A stretch of 64,000 nt of DNA, from assembly GCF_014851675.1 (NCBI RefSeq), contig NZ_JACVAE010000002.1, positions 1-64,000 on the forward strand. Reading direction: 5' to 3'. This document shows positions 33,104-40,497 of this stretch, piece after piece. A program made the translations under genes and the position numbers. The notes beneath the pieces were generated by a model that had not been told where the DNA came from, ran no database searches, and saw only the letters and a program-made list of their open reading frames with translations. Position 1 is the first letter of the stretch, and every line of letters begins with the position of its first letter. Origin of the DNA: Rhizobium sp. ARZ01. Its GTDB lineage: Bacteria > Pseudomonadota > Alphaproteobacteria > Rhizobiales > Rhizobiaceae.

Positions 33104-33427
33104 TCACCTCGACTGGAGATTGCGTGCAATCTGAACCAGAGCGACGTCGCTGGCATCTGCCCCCTTCGTCTGTCGTCCGGCCTTCAGCCAGGCTTGGCTC
33201 ATGGCGCTCAGAATCTGCTCGTCGGACTGAACCACGCCCGCGGCCTCGAAGTCCTTGCGAAGGATCGCAAGCACGTCATTGCATTCCACCTCAAGCGCGC
33301 CCCTGGCAAGGCCATCCGAATAGGCCTTGGCGTTTTCGCCGGTGAGCCCCAATTTATCCGCCGCCCACATGCCTACCAGCTTGTTGCGTCGTGCCATTCT
33401 CAAGATGTCCGTTTGGAAGCTGTTCAT
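33104..33427 (-). CDS. DUF1476 protein lacking the zeta-inhibitor N-terminus
   Basis: A 107-residue member of DUF1476, the family of the alphaproteobacterial F1-ATPase inhibitor zeta. The characteristic ARRNKLVGMWAADKLGLTG and following helices are intact. But the protein begins MNSFQTDILRM, so the conserved acidic/basic N-terminal arm that inserts into F1 in true zeta subunits is absent. GGAGAAG precedes the ATG, so the short start is credible. It is the last gene of a reductase-VOC-DUF1476 cluster. Confidence 0.8.
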   Translation of the reverse strand: MNSFQTDILRMARRNKLVGMWAADKLGLTGENAKAYSDGLARGALEVECNDVLAILRKDFEAAGVVQSDEQILSAMSQAWLKAGRQTKGADASDVALVQIARNLQSR

Positions 33428-33541
33428 TGGGCTTCTCCATGGCGCCTGGGCGGAACAGTACCAGCAACGCGCCCGAGAGGATATCGCTGTTGCCCGCCGG
33501 CGCTCCTGATGCCCTGTGCCACAAGGCCTCTCTTGCCTTGT

Positions 33542-34198
33542 TCATTGCGGCAGCGGTCCGCCTGCCTGTTCCTGCACCATGAATTCGGCATACCAGGCCG
33601 GCCAGTCCGCATCGCGCTGGCCGCCCATCCGCTTCTCATGCTCGCCGTGCGCGGCCTCCGCCCGGCGAAGCGCTGCCGCGAGCTCGGTCGGCGAGGTGAA
33701 ATTCGTGTCATTCGCGTCCACCCGCCCCGGCAAGCGCGCAGTGATCTCCTGCAGCAGCCAACTGTTGCCGTCCGGATCGCTGAAGGTGGCGTAGGAGAAG
33801 TAACTGCGGTGCTCCGGGTCTCGGCCCTTGACCGGCGGCTTTCCTGGACCGGCACGGTGAAACACGTCGCTCACATCGACGCCGCGAGCAATGAGGTCGG
33901 CGCGTGCAGCCTCGATGTCGGAGACTACGAGGTAGGTTCCAGTTGCCGAGCCGGGAGCGACAGCCGTAATCCCGGCGCCGAAATGGATCGAGCACCGCGA
34001 GCCCGGCGGCGTAAACTGCACAACCCGAAAAGTATCACCGACCGGGAAATCCACGTCGAGCCGCCAGCCCAGCTTGCCGTAAAAGTCCTTGGCACGATCG
34101 ACGTCCGAAACAGGAATCACGACGACCTCGATCTTCATGTCGCCGTTGGCCTTTGGGGAGGTGACTGCCGCGTCGCTGGTTTTTGCCGATTGGGACAT
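33542..34198 (-). CDS. VOC-family (glyoxalase/dioxygenase fold) protein
   Basis: A 218-residue protein. Residues about 20-130 form one vicinal-oxygen-chelate unit (IEVVVIPVSDVDRAKDFYGKLGW at the start, YATFSDPDGNSWLLQEIT at the end, with a likely metal Glu in LLQE). The C-terminal 70 residues (PTELAAALRRAEAAHGEHEKR) form a helical tail. Substrate unknown; relatives include stress-related lyases. GAAAGGA precedes the ATG, and the gene follows the disulfide reductase by 41 bp. Confidence 0.85.
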   Translation of the reverse strand: MSQSAKTSDAAVTSPKANGDMKIEVVVIPVSDVDRAKDFYGKLGWRLDVDFPVGDTFRVVQFTPPGSRCSIHFGAGITAVAPGSATGTYLVVSDIEAARADLIARGVDVSDVFHRAGPGKPPVKGRDPEHRSYFSYATFSDPDGNSWLLQEITARLPGRVDANDTNFTSPTELAAALRRAEAAHGEHEKRMGGQRDADWPAWYAEFMVQEQAGGPLPQ

Positions 34199-34239
34199 CG
34201 TCGTTCCTTTCCTGTCAGGTGCGCTGGTGGGCCGTCGGT

Positions 34240-35595
34240 TCAGCCAAGCCCCCGCAGCAGCGTCGGGATCACCTCCGAGACCGTTGGATGGATCGGCACC
34301 GCCCACTGCAGATCGGTGTAGCGTGTCCCGGCGTTCATGGCATCGATGACGCCGTGAATGGCTTCGTCGCCTTCAATGCCCAGAATCGCGGCACCAAGAA
34401 TCTCCTTGCTATCGGCATCGGCTATCACCTTCATGAAACCTCTGGTCTCGGCGCGCTCCTTTGCTCGGCCGACCCGCTCCATCGGTCGCCTAGAAACAAG
34501 GATCTTGCGGCCCGATGAGGCCGCCTCCCTCTCGGTCATTCCGACGCGGCCGAGCGGCGGATCGATATAGAGGGCGTAGGCCGGGATCCGGCTCGATACC
34601 CTGCGGTCCTCGCCGTCGAGAACGTTTGCGGCGACGATCTCGAAATCGTTGTAGGACGTGTGGGTGAAGGCTCCGCGCCCGTTGCAGTCGCCGAGCGCCC
34701 AAATCCCCGGCACGTTGGTCGCCAGCCTGTCGTCGACGACAATGTAGCCGCGGGGATCCACGACGACGCCCGCGGCGTCGAGATCCAGGTCATCCGTGTT
34801 CGGCTTGCGGCCGGTCGCAACGAGAACGTGGCTGGCATCGATATCGCCCCCATTCAGGGACACATGTATTCCGTGCCCGGCCCGCGAAAACGAAATGCGC
34901 TCCACCTGCGTACGGACGTCGATACCCTCAGCCACGAGGATATCCCGGATCGCGTCCGAAACATCTTCGTCCTCGCGTGAGGCAAGGCGGGCGCCGCGCT
35001 CGACCACGGTGACGTTTGCGCCGAACCGCCGATACATTTGCGCGAACTCCAATCCGATGTAGCTGCCGCCGATGATCGCAAGGTGGCGGGGCAGCGTGTC
35101 GAGCTCAAGGATCGAGGTGCTGGTCAGGTAGTCGATGTCTTCGATACCAGGAAAGTCGGGGATTACCGGGCGGGCGCCGACATTGAGAAATATCCGCGGG
35201 GCAGAGAGGGTGTCGCCGTTGACCGTGACCCTGTCGGCCGCAACGAAGCGCGCGTGGCCAAAAATGATGGACACGCCGTCCATGCTGCCTAGCCAGTCCG
35301 CCAGTCCGTTGCGGGCGTCCATGGTTATCTGGTGCGCACGCCGGCGAACGACTTTCATGTCGACCGCGACTTCACCGGCAATCTTCACGCCCCAGTCGGC
35401 GCCGCGGCGGCCGATATGCGCCGCCCGCGCACTGGCCACCAGCGTCTTGGTCGGCATGCAGCCGGCGTTCACGCAGGTGCCGCCAAGGAACTTTCGTTCG
35501 ATGATCGCAACCTTCATGCCGCGCTCGGCCATCCGCGCCGCAAGGAAGGGGCCCGCCTGGCCGGCGCCGATGAATATCGCATCGAACTGTCGCAT
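34240..35595 (-). CDS. FAD-dependent pyridine nucleotide-disulfide oxidoreductase (MerA-like)
   Basis: A 451-residue class I flavoprotein. FAD motif GAGQAG is near residues 10-15, redox-active C41 and C46 in GGTCVNAGCMPTK, an NAD(P) motif GGSYIGLEFAQ near the middle, a GDCNGRGAFTH FAD loop, and the C-terminal HPTVSE (H436, E441) acid/base pair. It resembles mercuric reductase without the N-terminal metal domain or C-terminal Cys pair, so mercury as substrate is unlikely. GGAG lies upstream of the ATG. It is first in the reductase-VOC-DUF1476 cluster. Confidence 0.88.
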   Translation of the reverse strand: MRQFDAIFIGAGQAGPFLAARMAERGMKVAIIERKFLGGTCVNAGCMPTKTLVASARAAHIGRRGADWGVKIAGEVAVDMKVVRRRAHQITMDARNGLADWLGSMDGVSIIFGHARFVAADRVTVNGDTLSAPRIFLNVGARPVIPDFPGIEDIDYLTSTSILELDTLPRHLAIIGGSYIGLEFAQMYRRFGANVTVVERGARLASREDEDVSDAIRDILVAEGIDVRTQVERISFSRAGHGIHVSLNGGDIDASHVLVATGRKPNTDDLDLDAAGVVVDPRGYIVVDDRLATNVPGIWALGDCNGRGAFTHTSYNDFEIVAANVLDGEDRRVSSRIPAYALYIDPPLGRVGMTEREAASSGRKILVSRRPMERVGRAKERAETRGFMKVIADADSKEILGAAILGIEGDEAIHGVIDAMNAGTRYTDLQWAVPIHPTVSEVIPTLLRGLG

Positions 35596-35737
35596 CAGAC
35601 CGCTCCGAAACGAACTCCGGGCGTTGATCACGATGGGAGCGTCCCGCACCATCCCGCAGTCGCGCGGGCAATATAGCACGTTGGCCTGCCGGAGCGCACT
35701 GCCGGAGCGCCGGGCTCGTGACCTTGGCAGAATCGGA

Positions 35738-35774
35738 AGGGCCCGCACCCTGTGTTCAGCAGGATGCGGGCCCT
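35738..35774 (-). terminator. hairpin after the TRAP transporter operon
   Basis: 10-bp arms AGGGCCCGCA/TGCGGGCCCT (35738-35747 with 35765-35774), with a 17-base loop that can extend the stem, lie 25 bp past the dctP-like stop. The tail is only modestly T-rich. Confidence 0.5.
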
Positions 35775-35798
35775 GTCGTTTACGTCGCTGGCATCGAC

Positions 35799-36797
35799 TC
35801 AGAGAGTAGCGCCAACCTTCCGCAGGTCCGCCAGGATCGGTGCCTGCGGCAGCCAGATTTTGTCGTATTCAGCGATGATCTTCTCCGCATCGGCAACCTG
35901 CACGTCCTTGATCGGTATCGATGCAGCGGCAAACTGTTCGAGCAGCTTCGGCTCGTTGTCCACCGTCGCGTCGATCTGGGCGTCGAGTGCCGTTTTGGTG
36001 ACCTTGCTGATCAGTTCGCGGTCGGCTTCCGGCAGGGTCTTCCAGACGCGACCGGAGGCGAGCGCAACGACGGGCATGAAGATCGCATTCATCTTCAGCA
36101 TGGTCTTGGCAACCTTGTCGAAACGCTGGTTCCACGAGAGGTCCAGGTCGGCCTCGAGACCGTCCACCTGGCCGTTGGACATGGCGTCGAATACTTGCGG
36201 GGTCGGGATCGGCGTCGGTGCTGCGCCCAGCAGCTGGTAGAAATCGCGGTAGGCGGGCGTCGTGTTGATGCGCAGCTTCATGCCCTTGAGATCGTCAAGG
36301 CCGTTGATCTCCTTGGCCGAGAAGACCACGCGCATGGTGGTGATGCCCCAGGCCAGCCCGATCGTGCCGGTTTCCGCCGGCAGAACGTCGAGCAGCTTCA
36401 TGGCGATCGGATCACGGACAAGCTTGGCGACCTTGGCAGTGGAATCGACAACCCACGGGGCGTTGATCGCGGCAACCGTGGGAATGCGCGAGCCGAGTTC
36501 GGCCGTCATGATCCAGCCGAGGTCGAGGGCGCCGCTCTGCATCTGCTGCAGCATGGCTGCTTCAGTACCCAACTGGTTGGCCGGGAAGACTTCGATTGAC
36601 AGACGGCCGTTGGTTTCGGCCTTGAGCGCCTCGCCGACTTTCAGAGCGGCATTGTTCCAGGGGTGGCCAGGAGGGGTGGTAATGCCGAGGCGGAGAATGC
36701 GCGCCTCCTGGGCGCGCAGCACCGACGGTGCGCCCAGCGTGAAGGCGGCGGCACCGAGTGCGGAATTGCGGATCAAAGTACGGCGTGTAAGCGTCAT
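35799..36797 (-). CDS. TRAP transporter solute-binding protein, DctP family
   Basis: A 332-residue periplasmic protein with a Tat-type signal (LTRRTLIRNSALGAAAF) and the DctP fold. Features are LRLGITTPPGHPWN at the mature start, the GMKLRINTTPAYRDFYQLLGA region with the conserved carboxylate-binding Arg, and PTPIPTPQVFDAMSNGQVDGLE. GAGGAAG precedes ATG 36797. It is last in the dctQ-dctM-dctP order. The ligand, probably an organic acid, cannot be told from sequence. Confidence 0.92.
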   Translation of the reverse strand: MTLTRRTLIRNSALGAAAFTLGAPSVLRAQEARILRLGITTPPGHPWNNAALKVGEALKAETNGRLSIEVFPANQLGTEAAMLQQMQSGALDLGWIMTAELGSRIPTVAAINAPWVVDSTAKVAKLVRDPIAMKLLDVLPAETGTIGLAWGITTMRVVFSAKEINGLDDLKGMKLRINTTPAYRDFYQLLGAAPTPIPTPQVFDAMSNGQVDGLEADLDLSWNQRFDKVAKTMLKMNAIFMPVVALASGRVWKTLPEADRELISKVTKTALDAQIDATVDNEPKLLEQFAAASIPIKDVQVADAEKIIAEYDKIWLPQAPILADLRKVGATL

Positions 36798-36826
36798 ATC
36801 AACTTCCTCTGGTTGGATCGCTTTGA

Positions 36827-38092
36827 TTATCGGGACATGAAGGTCGAGAGTGCCGGGAAGACCGAGAGAAGGACGAGCACCAGGCACGACACGAAGAAAA
36901 AGGGCAGCGTGACGATGAACATCTTGCCAGGCTTGGCCCCCGTCACGGCAGCGGCGACGAAGAAGCACAGCCCGACCGGCGGCGACAGGAAGCCGAGCAC
37001 GAGGTTGATCACCACGACCACGCCGAAATGGATCGGGTCGATACCATAGACCTCGGTGGCAATCGGCAGCAGGATCGGTACCGTCATGATCAGGCCGGGC
37101 GCGCCGTCGATGACAGTGCCGATGACCAGCAGGATGACGTTGACCAGCAGCATGAAGGTGATCGGGTCGGATGCAATGGTCTGGACCCAGCCCGCAACCT
37201 GCTGCGGCACCATGCCGTAGACGAGCACCCACGAGAACACACTGGCCGCAGCGACGAGGAACAGCACGACAGCGGAGTAGATCCCGGCCCGCAGCAACAT
37301 GGTCGGGAGTTGAGACAGCTTAAGTTCGCCGATCCAGAAGCGGCCGACCAGCACGGCGGCGACGGCGCCGACGGCGGCAGCCTCGGTGGGATTGGCCAGG
37401 CCGCTCAGGATGGAACCGACGATGATCACCGGGATCAGCAGCGTCGGCAGCGCATTGAGAACCGTGCGTGCACGTTCGCGCAAGGTTGCCCGTTCGCCAC
37501 GCGGATAGTTGTAGACAAAGCCCATCGCCGCAATGATGAAGCAGAACGCGATCGTCAGCAGGACGCCCGGCACGATGCCGGCAGCCAGCATGTCGCCGAC
37601 GGGTACCTGGGCGAGAACACTATAGACCACGAACATGATGGACGGCGGAATGATCGGGCCGAGCATACCGGCATAGGCCGTAAGGCCGGCGGCAAAGGTC
37701 TTATCGTAGCCCTTCTTCTCCATTTCCGGCACCATCATCTGCGCCATAACGGCGACCTGCGCCGTTGCCGAACCGAGGATCGAGGCCACGAACATGTTCG
37801 CGATCAGGTTCACATAGGCGAGACCACCCTTCATGGAGCCGATGAAGGCCATGGTCATCTCGATGATGCGCTTGGTGATGCCGCCGCCGTTCATGACCTC
37901 GCCGATCAGCACGAAGAGCGGAATGGCGATCAGCCCGTAACTGTCGACACCGCCGAAGAGCTGCGTCGGGAAGCTCTGAAAGAGCAGCGGATTGCCGGAG
38001 GCGAAGATGTAGACCACGCTGACGAGGCAGAGGCAGATGCCGATCGGAACGCCGACCAGCATGAACACAAGAAATGCGGCGCTCGTAATCAT
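36827..38092 (-). CDS. TRAP transporter large permease, DctM family
   Basis: A 421-residue integral membrane protein of about 12 spans that forms the ion-coupled transport channel. The GLIAIPLFVLIGEVMN and GPIIPPSIMFVVYSV segments are typical of DctM. It overlaps the dctQ stop by one base and is followed by the binding protein after 29 bp. Confidence 0.94.
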   Translation of the reverse strand: MITSAAFLVFMLVGVPIGICLCLVSVVYIFASGNPLLFQSFPTQLFGGVDSYGLIAIPLFVLIGEVMNGGGITKRIIEMTMAFIGSMKGGLAYVNLIANMFVASILGSATAQVAVMAQMMVPEMEKKGYDKTFAAGLTAYAGMLGPIIPPSIMFVVYSVLAQVPVGDMLAAGIVPGVLLTIAFCFIIAAMGFVYNYPRGERATLRERARTVLNALPTLLIPVIIVGSILSGLANPTEAAAVGAVAAVLVGRFWIGELKLSQLPTMLLRAGIYSAVVLFLVAAASVFSWVLVYGMVPQQVAGWVQTIASDPITFMLLVNVILLVIGTVIDGAPGLIMTVPILLPIATEVYGIDPIHFGVVVVINLVLGFLSPPVGLCFFVAAAVTGAKPGKMFIVTLPFFFVSCLVLVLLSVFPALSTFMSR

Positions 38093-38709
38093 CAGTTGAT
38101 CCCCTCGGCAGTCTTGAATTCCGGATGCGTCCGCCGTTCAGACCAACCGAGATCCTCCACAATGTTGGCAAGGCCATGCAGCGTCATGGTGATTGCAAAC
38201 AGCGGAACCACGAGATTGACCGCCCAGGTCGGCCAGCTCAGTGTCTGCGTGCGCTCGGTGTAGAGGAAGTTGAAGCTCTCGGCGGCATAGGCCTTGGCAT
38301 CAAAGCCGGCCCTGGCGATCCCAACGGGATCGAGCCAGACGTAGCACATGGCCGCCAGGGCGATTGCAAATGCGATCAGCAGCAGGGATGCCACAATCTG
38401 CATGCGGCGCGCCGCCGGGGGCGAAAGCCGCTCCGTCAGCAAGGTCATGGAAAAATCAAGGCGCAGGCGCGTGAGCGCAGAGCCACCAATGAAGGCCAGC
38501 CAGACCATGGCGTACACGGCCGCCTCATCGACCCAGTAGAGCGGCATGCCGGTGTAGCGGGTGACGACGTTCATCAGGATCAGGCCGGTCAGCACGGCCA
38601 TGAGGCCACCGACGGCGACCTTCTCGATCGCAAGGACACCTTCCGAGAGACGCACGACGAAGCGTGCCGCGGGCGCGATTATTCCGCCTGCGGCGGCCGG
38701 TTTAGTCAT
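38092..38709 (-). CDS. TRAP transporter small permease, DctQ family
   Basis: A 205-residue four-span membrane protein. VTRYTGMPLYWVDEAAVYAMVW is the usual DctQ signature. There is an extended loop between spans three and four. It is the first gene of the TRAP operon, divergent from a GntR-type regulator with an inverted repeat between them. Confidence 0.92.
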   Translation of the reverse strand: MTKPAAAGGIIAPAARFVVRLSEGVLAIEKVAVGGLMAVLTGLILMNVVTRYTGMPLYWVDEAAVYAMVWLAFIGGSALTRLRLDFSMTLLTERLSPPAARRMQIVASLLLIAFAIALAAMCYVWLDPVGIARAGFDAKAYAAESFNFLYTERTQTLSWPTWAVNLVVPLFAITMTLHGLANIVEDLGWSERRTHPEFKTAEGIN

Positions 38710-38732
38710 GGATATTCCCCCAAAGATGGTAT

Positions 38733-38751
38733 AATGTAGATTTTATACATT
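38733..38751. promoter_or_regulatory. candidate operator of the TRAP-operon GntR regulator
   Basis: AATGTA-N7-TACATT inverted repeat in the dctQ-gntR divergent region, 24 bp from the dctQ start and overlapping an AT-rich promoter zone. FCD-type GntR proteins often bind TNGTNNNACNA-like palindromes. Confidence 0.5.
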
Positions 38752-38797
38752 TTGCGAGTCAACCGATTTTTTGCCTTTTCCCTGTAGCGGATACGTC

Positions 38798-39457
38798 ATG
38801 GCTACGACTCTGAAACACCGCACGCTTTCTGGCGCACTGCTCGAGGAAATCCGGCAGGCCATTCTCTCCGGCCACTATTCTGCGGGAAGTCAGCTGCGGC
38901 AGGACGCGCTGGCCGAAGCCTATGGCGTCAGCCGCATCCCCATCCGCGAGGCGCTGTTCCATCTCGAGGCGGAGGGGCTGGTGCGGATCGTGCCGCAGAA
39001 GGGTGCGGTCGTCTCAGAGCTCTCGCAGGCGGAGATCGACGACGTATTCGAGCTGCGCGCGCTTCTGGAGCCGCGGCTTTTCCGCCGCTCCGCCCCACTA
39101 TTGTCGAGCGCGGATTTCCAGCAACTGGAGGAGATCCAGGCAACCTACGTCGGCGCGATCAGGGGTGGGGAAATCAATCGGTATGGGCAACTGAACGCCC
39201 AGTTGCATGTCGCACTTTACCAGCGCGCAAACCTGCCCCGCACACAGCAGATCGTCGCGTCGCTTCTTCAGACCAGCGACCGGTACACCCGGGTTCAGCT
39301 ATCGAGCGCCGATGCGATGAAGCGCGCAATGGAAGAACACGCAGAGCTCATTCGCCTGAGCCGGGGCGGCGACTTCGAGGTGGCGGCACAGCTTTTGGAA
39401 GCCCACCTCGTTGCGGTCAAAACCGACCTGCTGGCGGTTCTCAAGGGGCAGAACTGA
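38798..39457 (+). CDS. GntR-family regulator, FCD subfamily
   Basis: A 219-residue regulator with a winged helix in residues 8-72 (LRQDALAEAYGVSRIPIREAL) and an all-helical FCD ligand domain (DVFELRALLEPRLF, then histidines in the QLHVALY and EEHAELI helices as metal or ligand contacts). Being divergent from the TRAP operon, it is the likely local regulator of organic-acid uptake. No strong ribosome-binding site is seen. Confidence 0.92.
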   Translation: MATTLKHRTLSGALLEEIRQAILSGHYSAGSQLRQDALAEAYGVSRIPIREALFHLEAEGLVRIVPQKGAVVSELSQAEIDDVFELRALLEPRLFRRSAPLLSSADFQQLEEIQATYVGAIRGGEINRYGQLNAQLHVALYQRANLPRTQQIVASLLQTSDRYTRVQLSSADAMKRAMEEHAELIRLSRGGDFEVAAQLLEAHLVAVKTDLLAVLKGQN

Positions 39458-39562
39458 CCTCGCCGCGCGCGGACTTCACCGATGATGCTAATCGACGTGG
39501 TCGAACATCGACGCATCTCGAGGTCCGGAGCGAGGAAATCAATGCTTTACAGGGAAGAGAAA

Positions 39563-39639
39563 TGGTACGGTTGGGGGGTCTCGAACCTCCGACCTCAGGT
39601 GCCACAAACCTGCGCTCTAACCAACTGAGCTACAACCGC
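39563..39639 (-). tRNA. tRNA-His (anticodon GTG), CCA encoded
   Basis: On the minus strand the cloverleaf is complete: acceptor GCGGTTG/CAACCGT, D-arm TAGCTCAGTTGGTTAGAGC, anticodon arm CAGGTTTGTGGCACCTG with GTG, T-arm GGAGGTTCGAGACCCCC (one mismatch), then A73 and CCA. It lacks G-1 and has a G1-U72 pair with A73, as in alphaproteobacterial tRNA-His. Confidence 0.93.
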
Positions 39640-39719
39640 ACTTCAAGCGCATCGCGCTTGGGGGCTCACATACGGGCACGTCGCCGAGAATGCAAGTCCC
39701 TTGTTTGCCCTTCCATATT

Positions 39720-39752
39720 AAAAAGGGCCGGACAACGCGTCCAGCCCTTTTT
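39720..39752. terminator. terminator between the phasin gene and tRNA-His
   Basis: A run of five A, a stem GGGCCGGAC/GTCCAGCCC (one C-A mismatch), then five T. It works on both strands and lies about 60 bp past the phasin stop. Confidence 0.75.
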
Positions 39753-39815
39753 GGTCCGCCACACACCCGCCCCCACCCGGATCGAACGGGCGCAGGTGTA
39801 TGTAAATGACGATGG

Positions 39816-40265
39816 TCAGGCGACCTTGAAGGTCTTCAGCGCCTTTTCCGCAGCCGACTTGCCGGGCTCGGCAACCTTTTCGGCAACCTTCTTGGTGGCT
39901 TCCTGCATGCTCTTTGCCTGCTCGACGACGACTTCAGCTTGCTTGCGCAGGAAGGCAGTCTGGAGCTCGAACAGTTCAGAGACGGACTTTACGCCGAGCA
40001 GCGCCTCCATATGCGAAAGCGAGTTCTCGGCATTGGTGCGCAGCGCCTCGATCGCGGCAAGGCCGAGCTCGACGGTGCCGGTCTGGGCGTTCTCGAGCGT
40101 CGCCTCAACGACCTTCGTCGCATCCTCGGCGGCGGTCTTCAGCTTGGCATAGGCTTCCTTCGACTGGGTCGCGCCCTTTTCGGCGAAGTCGCGGAAGCTT
40201 TCGGATACCTTTGCCGGGTCGAAAGCGGCAATGGAAAATACGTCATCGGTCTTCTTGGCAGCCAT
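39816..40265 (-). CDS. phaP: phasin (PHB granule-associated protein)
   Basis: A 149-residue phasin_2-family protein. It is an amphipathic helical protein rich in Ala/Lys/Glu with FDPAKVSESFRDFAEKG near the start and NSLSHMEALLGVKSVSELFELQ in the middle. Phasins coat polyhydroxybutyrate granules. ATG 40265 has AAGGA at eight bases; the upstream ATG at 40274 is less favoured. It is divergent from cbrA and corresponds in position to phaP1 of S. meliloti. Confidence 0.93.
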   Translation of the reverse strand: MAAKKTDDVFSIAAFDPAKVSESFRDFAEKGATQSKEAYAKLKTAAEDATKVVEATLENAQTGTVELGLAAIEALRTNAENSLSHMEALLGVKSVSELFELQTAFLRKQAEVVVEQAKSMQEATKKVAEKVAEPGKSAAEKALKTFKVA

Positions 40266-40441
40266 TTCAATCATCCTTGATGTGGCCCTCTTCGTGAGGC
40301 TCCGAATTGCATGATGGACCGTGTATAGCCGATTTTATTGTGCATTGCAACATGATTGTGCGCCGCACAATGTTAACCCTTCCTCCCAAAAGAGCTGGGG
40401 TCTCAGGGGGCAACGCTGGACCGGCCGAAACCGGGTCGCTA

Positions 40442-40456
40442 TTAATAAAGCGTTAA
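40442..40456. promoter_or_regulatory. CtrA-like site upstream of cbrA
   Basis: TTAATAAAGCGTTAA fits TTAA-N7-TTAA exactly. It is 42 bp upstream of the cbrA ATG. A further TTAACCCTT half-site lies about 70 bp upstream. In alphaproteobacteria this is the CtrA recognition pattern. Confidence 0.55.
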
Positions 40457-40497
40457 GCGTGCGGCGGGAGCCGCTGGGAACCCATGACAGGCTGCCG

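Noticed and set aside
33354..33545. 63-residue minus-strand frame starting in an ATGA overlap with the VOC gene stop
   Set aside because: It overlaps the well-supported DUF1476 start by about 70 bases, has no protein-like family features, and its composition looks like a chance frame despite the coupled start.
34240..35595. mercuric reductase as a mercury-resistance gene
   Set aside because: The N-terminal metal-binding domain and C-terminal cysteine pair of MerA are absent and no mer genes are adjacent.
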